Shown here piece by piece: positions 23,490 through 34,723 of a DNA stretch of 64,000 bases. Position numbers and translations under genes: made by a program. Every line of letters begins with the position of its first letter. The first letter of the stretch is position 1. Source of the DNA: Astragalus membranaceus. Taxonomy: Eukaryota > Streptophyta > Magnoliopsida > Fabales > Fabaceae. The notes beneath the pieces are model-generated. The model did no database searches. It was not told where the DNA came from and worked only from the letters and a program-made list of their open reading frames with translations. The stretch spans positions 67,469,521 to 67,533,520 of the forward strand of contig CM076847.1 of NCBI GenBank assembly GCA_039519185.1, read 5' to 3'.

Positions 23490-23912
23490 TCTCAGTACTC
23501 CTTCAGACCCCCAGCGGTCCCTCAGAGCCCAAGCGCTCCTTTAGACCAACAATGGTCCTTCAATCCAGATCGCACGTCGCGTTAATCGAGCAACCGACAG
23601 ATCATCCGACCCCAGGTCCTTCAGACCAGCTGTGTCCGCCTAAAAAACACAGTGCATGTCCTTCGAGGTGTGCAAATCAGGTAAACGACCTGACCTTGCC
23701 ACCCATGGCCGCTCGAAAAAGGCCACCCCACAAGCAGACCGTTTTACTAGTACCATTGCTAGTTTGTGCTCCATCAGATCATCTTGGTCCATCAGGCTTA
23801 GGCATGCCCTTCAGACCCCGTCGGTCCTTCAGTTTAATTCAAATCAATGCGCCAAGCATCGACTGCGAATTAGACCATCAGAGCCCTAGTGCTCCTTCAG
23901 ATCCCCAGTGAT
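23490..23912 (+). repeat. CAGCGGTCC/CAGCGCTCC minisatellite, first array
   Basis: Roughly 20-bp units built from CCTTCAGA plus CCCCCAGCGGTC or GCCCCAGCGCTC, in clusters at 23495-23560 and 23875-23912. The same units recur at 26398-26490 and 47876-48330. Confidence 0.75.
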
Positions 23913-24067
23913 CCTTATTTACTTTTGTTCCATGTCGATCCAATTGCTCAATAATTTCTAAAAAAAATCATAAGTCGTGACAAAATTAGTGTCTTCTTAT
24001 CTTTATTTCTATCCTACTTTGGAAACCCATCATGTTTCCTAGTAAAATATAAACAAAGAGGGGCAGC

Positions 24068-26975
24068 TGTCATACCCTAATTTTGTCCGGCTAATTTAAA
24101 GCTTACTGGAAAATCCAAAATATTGCCTTTGTCGTTTATGTGTGTCGTTCCCAGTCGTGTATAGGCGTGTTATTTCTCATTGGTGCGCGTGTGCTATTGT
24201 TAATAATGTACACATTTTTGTCCCCGTTGCGGACGGGTGTTCGCGTCTCGTCGTGTACGTATGTTTATCGCCGTTGTTATCAGTTTAATTTTGTTATAAA
24301 AATCTAATAAAAATCAGATTATGAATAAATGCTTTTTTTATTTTTATAAACAGTTTTTTTTACAAAGTCAACTATAGTACACATATATAGACAAAATTTA
24401 AATACAAGAAAGTACAAAAAATTACAACCAAAATAAAATAAAATAAAAAAGGGGCAGGAGCGCCCTGCTGCTGGGGCAGCACTGCTGCTGGGGCAGCACT
24501 GCTGCTGCCATTTGAAGAATCACTCCAATGGTGCTTTCTTCTTGCTCCTTTTTTGTTTACCCTTTTAGCACAAACATAACAGCTATTGTAGCACTCCCTG
24601 AATGCTGCAGCCCTTGTCCCTCATACGCTCCTACCCACACAGCACAGCCATCCCACGCCTCTGTACCCTTCTAACAAACAAACAAAAATTAGGTTTGAAA
24701 ATTAGTTTTAAAGGGGTTAGATCTATCGAAGAAGGGGGGAGGAAGAAAACAATTTCAGAGAGAAAATCATAGAGAAAGGGATCAGAAACGAAAAATCAAG
24801 TAATCAGAGAAAAGAGGAGGACAAAAGGAGGAGCTTGAAGCTCCGGCCACCATATGGTGGTCGCCACCGTGAACCGCCGCCGTCCCTACTGTCAGAACCC
24901 CAGACAACCACCGTCACCCAAAACCAGCACCTCCATCATCCTCCCTCCTTTCGTTCTCCCCCTGTCTCCCTCTCTCCACCGTGCACACCACCGTAACCAC
25001 CCAAATCAGAACAGAACCACCACCACTTCATTCTCTCCCTCTCACCACTGTAACCCACCGCCTCCTCTCCTCCAGTCCTTCTTTCTCTCTCATCACCGTG
25101 CGCCACCGCTCCTCTCTCTCACCACCATAGCCTCCAAAACCTCAACCACAGTCACCAAACAACCACTCCTCTCCCTCCGAACCATCGCACCAAACCCCCC
25201 ACCACGATCCATCACCCTTTGGTTTCCCTCTCTCCCGCACAGCCCAAGCCGTCGCAGCCACCATAGCGCACCATCGCGTCGTCGTCTCCACGGCTCCCCA
25301 CCGTGGTTGGCCTCCACCGACGCGACCCTCTTCTGTCGTCTCCATTTCCTTCGCCCAAAGCACGACCAAGTCGCGGTCGAACTCAGTAGAAAGCACCACG
25401 AACGTCGTCGCCGTCGTCGCTCATATCACTGTCGCCACAGTACGACGCCGCTGGTCCGACGATCAGCGCCATAGCCGTCATTCCCTGTGTCGTACCGTGG
25501 TCGTTGCTCTCCTTCTCTTCCACTCTCGCGAGCTCTCTCCCTCTCACGGCGGAGATTATTATTTACGCCTCCTCCGTTTCGTTATACACCCCCAATGCAA
25601 GCCCATCCTTTAAACGCAGCCCAGTTCACAGAAAACGAACTGGGCTGCTACTTTTCGCACCTTCTTATTTCTGATATAGCTCCCTGCAGCTAAGTGCACC
25701 TCATTTTGCTACTGCACCCCCTGTTTCTTTATATTTTAAAAAAAATTCCTTTTCCATAAATAAACATTTTCTTTCCCAAACCTTTTTCCAAGTAACGAAT
25801 AAATGTTTTCCCAAACATACAAAAAACGGTTTGTTACCAATGGTCACTCTGAGCTTAGCTTGTTTGACCGTTAATAACAGCTTTAGTTTTCAAACGTCCT
25901 ATGAGTGACAACCACTCTGAGTTTTACTTGTTTGGTCGTCACGAATACATCTCCCAATTTCAAAAATAAATAAAAAAACACCAAACAAACAAACTTTTTC
26001 CCCTAGAACTACGTAGCCTTTGATTCTCTACCAGGAGATACGTAGGAGCAGGGTCACGCCCCTGTCATGCACAAAAATAAACAATTTCTATTACCTTTCT
26101 TTCTTAATTCATTTTTTACAAAAAAAACCTATAAAAATAAATAGATGAATATTTCATTTTCAAAATATAAATAGGGGATTAAGTCGACTGTACAGTCGGG
26201 TTGGTTTGCTTTTTAGGCCACTAATGAACCGTTACGGATCAGGTCCTAAAATCCGTATTTAAAATAAATAATTTCTATATTAAAAAAAATACAAACACAT
26301 CTCTTTCATTTCAAAAATCAAAAAATCTTATTTTCAAAGTAGGGGAGTAAGTCGGTCGTACGGCCGGGTTAGTCATTGTTTTAGGATAAGTGAACTGTGG
26401 TCCTTCAGAGCCCCAGCACTCCTTCAGCCCTCAGCGGCCCTTTAGAGCCCCAGCGCTCCTTCAGACCCCCAGTGGTCCTTCAACACAGATCACACAATCC
26501 TAAAACCCCTATATTAAAAAACACCAACCAACAAACATTTTCTAAACCAAGAACTACGTGTGATTTGATTCTCTACCAGGAGATACGTAGGAGCAGAGGG
26601 CGGCCGACCTTTGTCAATTGCATTAATAAAAAAACCTTTTTTTTTCTCTTTTAACTCACTTCTCTCCTTTTTCTCAAAAGGTACAAAAATAACTAACGGT
26701 TTATCGGGTTTTTTTTTATTATAAGGGTAAAAACATTATTTTTGAATTAATAAATTTTTACACATTTAGTTAGAAGGTAACCTTCCTTAGGAGGTATGTC
26801 GTAGGGTGCTAATACCTTCCCTACGCATAAACGACTCCCGAGCCTAAACCTGGTCCGCAAACCCCCTTGTCCTTTTAAAAGGTTTTTTCCAATATTTTCT
26901 CCTAAAAATAAATATTGGTGGTGGCTTCATTATAAACGTCAGAGAATCCCTCCTCCGGATTTTTCGATCGCTACA
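24068..26975 (+). mobile_element. 3' LTR of the Ogre-like element
   Basis: It starts TGTCATACCCTAATTTTGTC right after a GAGGGGCAGC polypurine tract and ends TCCTCCGGATTTTTCGATCG-CTACA. The end closely matches the LTR end of the complete Ogre (36660-36691). At 2908 bp it is similar in size to that element's LTR. It contains a C/G-rich section (24850-25490), two copies of the GGAGATACGTAGGAGC block (about 26035 and 26579) and minisatellite units. It inserted into or abuts a Copia pol fragment; the first flanking bases are TTGGC, but the partner duplicate is not visible because the 5' end is missing. Confidence 0.8.
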
Positions 26976-27960
26976 TTGGCTAAGCTGCTGCACACAAAAA
27001 AAAATGACGTCAGGACGAGTTGTTGTGAGATAAATCAACTTACCAATAAGAGTTCTATAAGAGGTAGGATTCAAGAGAGGTGTGCCATGTTTTCTATCAG
27101 ATGGGTTCCTATAGTCATCAGAGTAGCAACATGTTTGGAAGCTAATAAACCATAGTCAGTGAGAATGTCAAGAGCGTATTTGCCATGAGAAACATGCATA
27201 CTTGTAGGGAACGAGCAAATCCTAGGTCAAGAAAATATTTGATTTTGAGTAAATCATTTTTGATAGAAAGAATAACATTTGATTCATTGCCAGCAAGTAT
27301 AAGATCATCAACATATGCAAGTAAAGCGATGAAAGAATTAGTAGAAGATTTTGAAAGTGTTAAGTAAGTGTCTATGTTTTCTTTCCACACGAGAGCTTTT
27401 TTGAGGGGTTTCAACACAAGAAGTTTGATGAGTAATACCCAAGGAAGAGAAAAAAGAAGGCATTTGAAATTCAAGAACATTGTCAGTTCTAATGCATTTG
27501 ATTTTAGAAGAAAACTGCGCTGAAAAATATGTAAAGAAATGAGAAATATGAGATCGAGTTTTAGATTTATTTTATTTAGTAAAGTATATCTACTAAAGTC
27601 ATTCAATAGTGAGCAAATAATGTTGAATAGTGAAAGAAGAAGTGCCAATAGGTCCCCATATATCCATATGAACTAATTCAACGGGAAGTATGAGTTGAAA
27701 GCAAGAATCACAAATCAAATTTTTTATTGATAACTATATAAGGAAGAGAGTTACAAAGATGTTGTAAAACATGGGAAGAGAGATGTCCAAGTCTAAAACG
27801 CCATAAATCAAAGACATTATATTTTGATACCATATTGGAAATGAATTTCATTATATTTTGATTAATTGCAAAAGAAGATTTACAAAGAAAGTTACATATG
27901 AAGGTTAATAACAAACAACAACGAACGATGTTTCCTTAAGCTCCGCCAACTCTTCTTCAT
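26976..27960 (-). pseudogene. Ty1/Copia pol remnant
   Basis: On the minus strand, from 27910 downward, the frame carries a gag-pre-integrase segment (RFRLGHLSSHVLQHL, PYIVINKKFDL). Then frames with stops follow, then an RT segment with LLAYVDDLILAGN (catalytic YVDD at about 27304-27315) and IKYFLDLGFARSLQV. It ends with YRTLIGKLIYLTTTRPDVIF and VQQLSQ, the RT-RNaseH boundary of plant Copia elements. The catalytic integrase is deleted and several frames are shifted. At 26975 it is truncated by the Ogre-like LTR. Confidence 0.85.
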
Positions 27961-28640
27961 TTTGTTTACATCTTCTTGAAATCAATTAACAAATTGTTTT
28001 ATCATTAAATGCATATACTATATATAAGGTCCGTCACCGAAATGTCAAGCAAAGTGACCTGCATAAATTTATAATCTATTTAATTTTTGTGTAAAAAGCA
28101 ACATGTCATTAATTGAAACGAAAAAGCCTAATAACTTCACCAAATGACAAAAGAATAGGTAGAGATGCTGAATTGGTTGGTTGCCTGCAACCTCCGTAGA
28201 TTGGTCCAACTCCAGTATAGGCTATATAGCGATTCTGAATTATTTGTATGTATTTAAAAATGCAGCGGGTATCGCATTTGATGATTTGTATAATTCAGAT
28301 GTATCCAAATAGGTCTCCAAAGCGATTGATATAACAACTAACAAAAAATTAAAAACATGATATATCATTATTAATGAATTCTAACTACACTCTTATTTAC
28401 AATCAACAAAAACAAACACTCTTATTTGCTAAGTGGAGTGGAGACGTACTATCGGAGGTCAATCAATCGATCTGATTTAATAAATTAATTAATTCATTCA
28501 TTTCACTTTTGTCTAAACCAAAGACTATCGGCAGTTTCTTTTGAATGACAAGGCCTTACTTGAGCAATAAATTAAGGTTTTCATTCAAGACTCACCTGAA
28601 AATGATTTAAATGGTCCAAAGCATTGGGCAAAATCAGAAG
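27961..28640. other. Non-coding stretch between Copia remnant and LINE
   Basis: AT-rich sequence with no termini or coding motifs that I recognise. Part of it may be the LINE 5' untranslated region. Confidence 0.4.
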
Positions 28641-28689
28641 CAAGAAACAATAACCTAGAGATCATTGATAAACGCGTTAAAATAGTGGA

Positions 28690-30125
28690 GTCAACCATTG
28701 GAGCGTACTCTCATAGTTTCAGTGATGGGGAAGACGGTTAGCTTCATGATTCTTGAGACTAAGATCAACCGAAATTGGGCACAAAAGGGAGCTGTCACGA
28801 TCATAAATATGCCAAGGGGGTTTTACGCAGTGCAGTTCGACTCTCTTGAGGACTATAACCATGTGTTGTTTGAAGGTCCATGGATGATAGTAGGGCACTA
28901 CATGATAGTGCAACGTTGACGTCCTAATTTCCTTAATAGTGCCAAAGTGGAGAGTAAGGTTGAAGTATGGATCAGGATTCCTAAGCTTGCTCTAGAGCTT
29001 TATAATGTTCAGTTTCTCTCTCAATTAGCAGGTGCCCTAGGGCGGTTTATTAAGATGGACAGACTTACGTCCATTCATTCTAGAAGACAATTTTCCCGGA
29101 TTTGTGTGGAGACAGATTTGTCAAAGCCCCTAGTTCCTCAGGTGGAGGTTAGAAATGTTCTCTACAACATTGAATATGAGGGTTTGTATCAGATTTTCTT
29201 TGGGTGTGGCGTGTACGGCCATAGGAAGGAAGATTGCCCGTCGCTAGCAATGGTTACCCAAATGACGACGGAAGCAGTGGAGGTTTCTATACCAACGTCA
29301 ACATCAACACCTGCCGAGGCAGAGAAGGGAACAGCAAGTGCAGACTTAGCCATGGATGGTGTGGTGAGCACTAATGGCGAGCCTAAAATTAAGGAGACTA
29401 TCATGGAATCTCAACTGACACAACAAACTAAATTTGGTGACTTCATGATCCCTACGGAATTGAATAGGAGGAAAATGTCAACTATAGGGACAGGAAATAA
29501 CAAACCAAGTCCTAAAGAGCAAATTAAAAATAATACAAGTGGGACAGGCTCTAGGTTAGATGCTATTGCTGAGGTGGAGGTGGTGAATGAGATTGGTGTA
29601 AAGACATGTACTCCTGATCCGATTAGTGCAGAACCACGTGAATCATCAACTGAAATTCAAAGTGTGCTAACTGAGTTACGAATCAAACCGGGGCCTAAAA
29701 ACCATTCGTTTGGCCCAAGATTAAGAGATGCGAAATGGACTGCAAGAATAAGTCCAGTAATGAAAAAGGTGGTCCAATTGAAGAAGGCCGACTTGCTGAA
29801 GAAGAATTTGGACTTATTGAAGGGTGTTAACAAAAATTCGTCACTTCAATATGGTGGTGTAACAATTTTATCGAAATCGAAACATGACACGAAGACACCA
29901 GAAGGTGGAGGCGGTGTTAGCACCAGAAAGGCCAAGCCTGAGGGTGGTTCGGTGCGTTGGAAGATTGCTGAGCAGGATGGAGCAGTTACAGTTGATACTA
30001 CTGTGAAGTTGGCAAGTGCGAATACTACTGGCCAATCAGACTCGTCAGTGGTCGAGGTCAGTAATGATGTTGCAATGGCAATTGGGTATGGGTTCTCAGA
30101 ACCAAAAACCAATAGCGTTTCTTAA
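28690..30125 (+). pseudogene. LINE ORF1, DUF4283 plus CCHC zinc knuckle
   Basis: The frame starts within PLERTLIVSVMGKTVSF and continues with GAVTIINMPRGFYAVQFDS, YNHVLFEGPWMIVGHYMIVQR and, after a TGA at 28917-28919, RPNFLNSAK and VWIRIPKLALELYN. This is the DUF4283-type ORF1 protein of plant L1 LINEs, where VQRWRP is usual, so the stop replaces the tryptophan codon. Next comes IFFGCGVYGHRKEDCPS, a C-x2-C-x4-H-x4-C-like knuckle (first Cys replaced), and a long polar, lysine-rich tail to the TAA at 30123. ORF1 normally coats LINE RNA. Apart from that stop, the frame is open for about 470 codons. Confidence 0.85.
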
Positions 30126-30935
30126 TGAATTTTATGGCCTGTAATTGTCTTGGACTGGGGCGAAAGGCTTTAGTAGTCTGATTAAAGATATTAAACGGAG
30201 ATTTGAAGTTTCTCTTATGTTCCTTTTTGAAACTCATATTAGTGGTCCCCGGGCTAAGGCTAGAGCTCGGAAAACCGGCTACTCTGGGAATTTTATTGTT
30301 GACTCAAGAGGTCAGTCTGGCAGTATTTGGTATCTCTGGGATGCGAATGTCTGGCATGTAGAGATTAATGAATCCTCTGATCAGTGGGTGCATCTCAAGG
30401 TTAGATGGAGATATAATGGAGCTTGGTTAATTACTGTAGTGTACCGGTCACCGCGGTATGTTGGTAGACAACAGCTATGGAGAGATCTCCAGAGATTGGG
30501 ATTGACAATAGATGAACCTTGGGTGGTGCTTGGGGATTTTAATGTAGTGGTGAATGATCAGGAGAGAAGAGGAGGCACAAATTCTCAGAATGAAAGAGGC
30601 GTCCAAGGGTTCAAAGATATGGTACAAAATTGCAATTTAATTGATGCTGGCATCCAGGGTAGTCGTTTCACTTGGAGAAGAGGTGGCTTATTTCAAAGAC
30701 CTGATAGAGTTTTAATCAATATTTAGTGGAGACTAATGTTCCAGAGAGCTGTGGTTAGGCATCTTCCGTTCTTTAAGTCTGGTCATAGGGCTATTCTAGT
30801 TCAAATGAACTCGGCCAGGAGGGTTAACAAGAGTAGAAGGCCTTTTCGTTTCCTTTCTTCTTGGCTAACACATGATGACTTTCCGAATGTTATGCAAAGT
30901 GCTTGGCCTAGAGGAGCCTCTTAGTGTTCACAGGT
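30126..30935 (+). pseudogene. LINE ORF2, endonuclease domain (damaged)
   Basis: It begins MNFMACNCLGLG, the start of the APE-type endonuclease, then shifts frame at about 30160 into FSSLIKDIKRRFEVSLMF, LFETH, WYLWDANVW, VVYRSPR, WVVLGDFNVVVNDQER and GSRFTWRR, matching the exonuclease-endonuclease-phosphatase fold (GDFN and the E of LFETH are catalytic-site motifs). A TAG at 30724-30726 interrupts INI-WR. The frame resumes with AVVRHLPFFKSGHRAIL, which contains the GH replacing the usual SDH triad, and another stop at 30922. The enzyme would nick target DNA for target-primed reverse transcription. Confidence 0.85.
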
Positions 30936-31987
30936 ACCGGTTCTTCATGCTTCCCTTAGGAAGTGGAACTCTAAGGTGTTTGGAAATATATTTGAAAGAA
31001 AGAATATGCTTTGTACTAGATTGGAGCTCGTCACCGAGAAATGGGTTTCTAATCCTTCCCCGGAGGTCGAATCGGCGTACAAGCGAGTTTGGGAGGAGTA
31101 TGAGCGCGTCTTATTCCAAGAATAACTTTTATGGTATTAGAAATCTTGATCTAAGTGGTTATATTTTGGTGATAAGAATACTCCGATTCTTTCATGGTGT
31201 AACTGCGATCAGGAGGGCTAGGAATTCCTTTGATATGCTCCAGGGTACCAATGGGGTGTGGATTGGTGATCAACAAGAGTTGGAGAACATGGTTACTAGT
31301 TTTTACGTAATTTATTCACTGATGTTAGTTCTCACGAGCCTGTGAGTATTATGGGTGTGTTTTCACCCGTTTAACCAGATGATCTTTCCAGAATCTCTAG
31401 AGAAGTTACTAAGAGTGATATCTTCAACGTGATTAATCGGATGGGAGCTTTCAAGGCTCTAGGAGTGGATGGTCTGCAGGCCTAGTTTGTTCAGATCCAG
31501 TGGAGGTTAGTGGATGATTCCTTTTGTGATCTTGTTATGATAATTTTTAGGGATCCGATGAAGATAAAGTGTATTAATGATACGCTAATTGCCCTCATCC
31601 CGAAGATTGAAAACGCTACTTGCATCAGGGATTTTCGGCCTATTAGTCTGTGTAACATCTCATATAAGGTTGCGACAAAAAAATTTGCGCACCGCCTCCA
31701 GAGTATCGTGAGCAGTCTAGTTAACCCGTGCCAAAGTAGTTTTGTCCCTATTCGGCAAGGCAGAGACAATATTATTGTGGTGCAGGATATTTTCCACTCT
31801 ATGCGACGGAAGAAAGGTGCTAATGGGTGGATGGCCATCAAAATTAATCTTGAGAAGGCTTATGACCGGTTTAAGTGGGACTATGTGAAGGAAACTCTTG
31901 TTGATATAGGGCTACCCACCAGTTTCATTCAAATTATTTGGGAGTGCATCACTACTTCTAATATGCGAGTTTTTTGGAATGGGGAGG
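30936..31987 (+). pseudogene. LINE ORF2, linker and 5' half of reverse transcriptase
   Basis: The linker is shifted among frames. From about 31500 the frame reads IALIPKIENATCIRDFRPISLCN, SYKVATKKFAHRLQSIV, CQSSFVPIRQGRDNI and LEKAYDRFKWDYV, the first RT motifs of plant L1-type LINEs (RPISLCN and the catalytic-region D of LEKAYDR). A TAG at about 31483 precedes it. The domain is cut at 31987 after FWNGE by a solo LTR and resumes at 49846. Confidence 0.85.
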
Positions 31988-32641
31988 TGTTGTGCGAAAA
32001 GTAGATGTGCAAGTATACACAATCGCAACAAGTATACACAATCGCAACAAGTAATATATTGATAAGTAAAGATCGTTCCCACGGAGATTGTTGAGTTTAC
32101 TTCTATATTTAAGTTAGTAGTTAAGCTAGTGAGAAAACAAATAAAAATAACAAGTTTTGAAGTGTGAACATAATAAGTTGTTATGAAAACAGTAAGAAAT
32201 TCAAGAAGTAATAAAGAGAGTTGGATAGTTCATATGTTATATAAATTCCCAAGAGTAAAGCGCTATAGCGTTAGACGCTGTAGCGTTAAGCGCTGTAGCG
32301 GTATGGAAGCGTGCCTTTCAGTCACTGTCGTCAGGGTTTTGTTACAAGACTCCTATGTCTAGGCTCTAAATAAGTTCACCCCTGTATAATGAAGAACATA
32401 CAGCATTTACCTTATGAACTATTACTCCCCTATGTCTAGGGTTAAGTACAAGTTATCTAAATGTCTTTAAATAACCTTTCATTCATATTATTCCTTGAGT
32501 TCTTATTCATAGACCATGTCTGTACCTACGAATCTACTTATTTTAGTTGATCATTCCCAAAACAAGTTTGAAAGCATTATGACACAAGAAATAAAACGCA
32601 AACGTCATAACATTACATAAACTTTACTCAGGGTTCATTAC

Positions 32642-33740
32642 TGTAGCGACCGAAGAATCCGGAGGAGGGATCCTTCGTTGCTTTTGAACAATGGAGCCGC
32701 CATCAATATTTATTTTTAGGGAAAACATTGAAAAAACCTTTTGTTTTTGGGTTCGGGGGTCGATTAAGTGCGGGGAAGGTACTAGCACCCCGCAACATCC
32801 TAAAAAGGTTACCTTTTAATTTAATGTGTAGAAAAATTAGTTTAAAGAAAACATTTTAATTTATCCTTTTTGTTATTTGCAAAAAAAAACGGAAAGGAAG
32901 ACTTAATAAAAATTTTAGTTTTTTTGCGCTTGACAGGAGTGGGCCCCCGCTCCTACGTATCTCCGGGTGCGATGGAGAAATCAAAGCTACGTAGTTCTTG
33001 GGTAGAAAATATTTGTGTGTTGGTATTTTTTATTTATTGAAAAGTTTCTTGCGAAAACTAGAGACCGTTCATGATGACCAAACAGAGAAATCCAGAGTGG
33101 TCGTCATTAATGGCTTATTCGGAAAAGAAGGTATTTATAGCGTTCAAACAAGCGAGGCCCAGAGTGACCGCTATAGACAACCTACTTTTTTTTGCGCGAA
33201 TTCGATTTTTCGAAAGAAAGAAAAAAAACAAACGGTTCGGAAGCATCACGTTGTGGATAAAAGCGGAGTAGGTGATAAAAGGGGGGGGTGCGAATAATAG
33301 AGGAGTGGTATTAAAAGAGAGGTGTGAATAGCGTGACCAAATCGTTTTTTTTGGTGAACTAGGTTGTGTTTGAAAAGATGGGCTTGTAAAAAAAATGGAT
33401 GAGTTTGCTGTTTTAAGAGAACGCGGGGTGCAAATAGCGTTTTGGTGCTTTTTTTAAAAAAAGTTGCCGGGGGTGTAAATAGCGTTTTGGCGCTTTTAAA
33501 AAATGGTTGCCGTGGGTGCAAATAGCGTTTTGACGCTAAAAACGATTGATTGGTTTATTACCCTTTTTTACTATTCTACCCTAGAACGCGTGATTCTTGA
33601 AACGTTTTTTTTCTAAAAAAAACCTAGACTAAACAAGTGGTATGAAGAAAAATTCTTTTGTTTTTTTTTGTCCTAGTTACTATTTAATAAAAGGGTACCT
33701 TGTTTGTTGTTCATTTGGAAGAATGGTCATTTGTTATATT
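32642..33740 (-). mobile_element. Inverted copy of the last 1.1 kb of the Ogre LTR
   Basis: It is the reverse complement of about 35590-36691 with only a handful of differences, for example at 33094, 33251 and 33585. It ends in a T-run that joins the forward LTR copy at about 33741. Together with the forward copy it forms a 1.1 kb inverted repeat around a 1.85 kb spacer. Confidence 0.9.
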
Positions 33741-33839
33741 TTTTTTTTAACACAAGAAAATATTTTTTTAGAAGTAAGGAAACAAAAAATAAGCCAAGGA
33801 GGAAATAAGGGGGTTTTGTAAAAAAAAGAATGGAGGTGC

Positions 33840-34685
33840 ATTTGGATTGGGCCATCTAAAACCCAACCCAATTCCTAAACCCTAGCCCAATTCACCCTCA
33901 CACTCCTCCACCCAACCCATGACCCATATCCAACCCATAACCCATAACCCAACTCATCACAAAACCCTAATTTCCCTCCTCCTAACCCTAATTCGACCAC
34001 CCCCCTTACCCTAAAAGCCATCCACATTCACTCTCCCCCTTAACCCAAAAATCATCCACATTCATCCCCAAAAATCCTCCTCCATATTCGACCCCACCCC
34101 CCTTTTTCCTCCTTGAAATTTGCTTTCTCCCTTCCACACTCCACCTCTCCTCTTTTCTCTCAATACCACTTCCCCACACTTCCCACTTCCCCATTTTTCC
34201 CTTCCCAATACACTCAACCTCACTCCTTCCCTTTCTCTTTCCTCTCAAACCTACGGCTCTCTCCTCTCCCCTTCCTCTCACAAATTCATTTTTCTTTTTT
34301 TTTCCCCTTCACCAAACCTCTTCCACTTCAATCACTTCACACACTTCACTCCTCTTCCACTCTCTCTCTCTCACACTCAACCCTAAAACAACACAACACT
34401 CAACCTTCCTCTCCTCACCACATACCTACGGCTCTCTCCTCTCCCCTCCTCTCACAAATTCTTTTTCTTTTTTCCCCTTCAACAACTCCCCCCAAACCTC
34501 CATCATATCAAAAAAAAATCATCATCACACTTCATCTTCCTCATCAATCCCCCCACTCACACTTGGCACTCCCCCCTCACACAAATTCGGCCATCACCTC
34601 CCCCACATCTCACATGTTTTCATCTTTTATTTTCCCCCCTTACCTAACCTCCATATCATGTCAGAAAAATCACTGTGCAAATTGA
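33840..34685 (+). repeat. Extreme pyrimidine-biased tract in the Ogre LTR
   Basis: For about 850 bases the plus strand is C, T and A with very little G, and includes an internal repeat: the CCTACGGCTCTCTCCTCTCC block occurs at about 34251 and 34426. The 190-codon open frame across it is Ser/Pro/Leu-rich and compositional. Confidence 0.8.
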
Positions 34686-34715
34686 TGAAGAAGGAAAACG
34701 AAGGCAACATTTTTG

Positions 34716-34723
34716 TATAAATA
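34716..34723 (+). promoter_or_regulatory. TATA box of the Ogre LTR promoter
   Basis: TTGTATAAATAGGGG fits a plant TATA box. It lies about 1.98 kb before the LTR end, so R/U5 would be long. Transcription start is expected about 30 bp downstream, near 34750. The call rests on sequence and position only. Confidence 0.55.

Larger units (their letters stand above)
18694..24067 (+). mobile_element. 3' untranslated internal region of an Ogre-like element
   Basis: There is no gag or pol coding. Features shared with the 3' region of the complete Ogre at 47063-48486 place it: the structured motif at 20496-20536 ending GCAAAAATTAG, the CAGCGGTCC/CAGCGCTCC minisatellite (23490-23910), a TCCAGATCGCACGTCGCG-containing block (about 23562), and a terminal AAAGAGGGGCAGC polypurine tract immediately before the LTR at 24068. 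Long stretches are rich in CATTCAT/CATGCA words. The left boundary is hidden by the gap. Confidence 0.65.

Noticed and set aside
24854..25474. 206-codon Pro/His/Arg-rich open frame with 'gene-like' GC content
   Set aside because: It is inside the Ogre-like LTR, has low complexity and no domain; LTRs of this group have such C-rich sections.
30145..30726. Possible host endonuclease gene
   Set aside because: The fold is the APE-type endonuclease of a LINE, directly after LINE ORF1 and before a LINE RT, with frameshift and stops.
33860..33990. Telomere-like CCCTAAACCCTAG words
   Set aside because: Only isolated copies of CCCTAA in a C-rich LTR, not an array.
34113..34685. 190-codon Ser/Pro-rich open frame
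   Set aside because: It comes from the pyrimidine-biased LTR tract, where stop codons are rare; it lies in U3, upstream of the TATA box.
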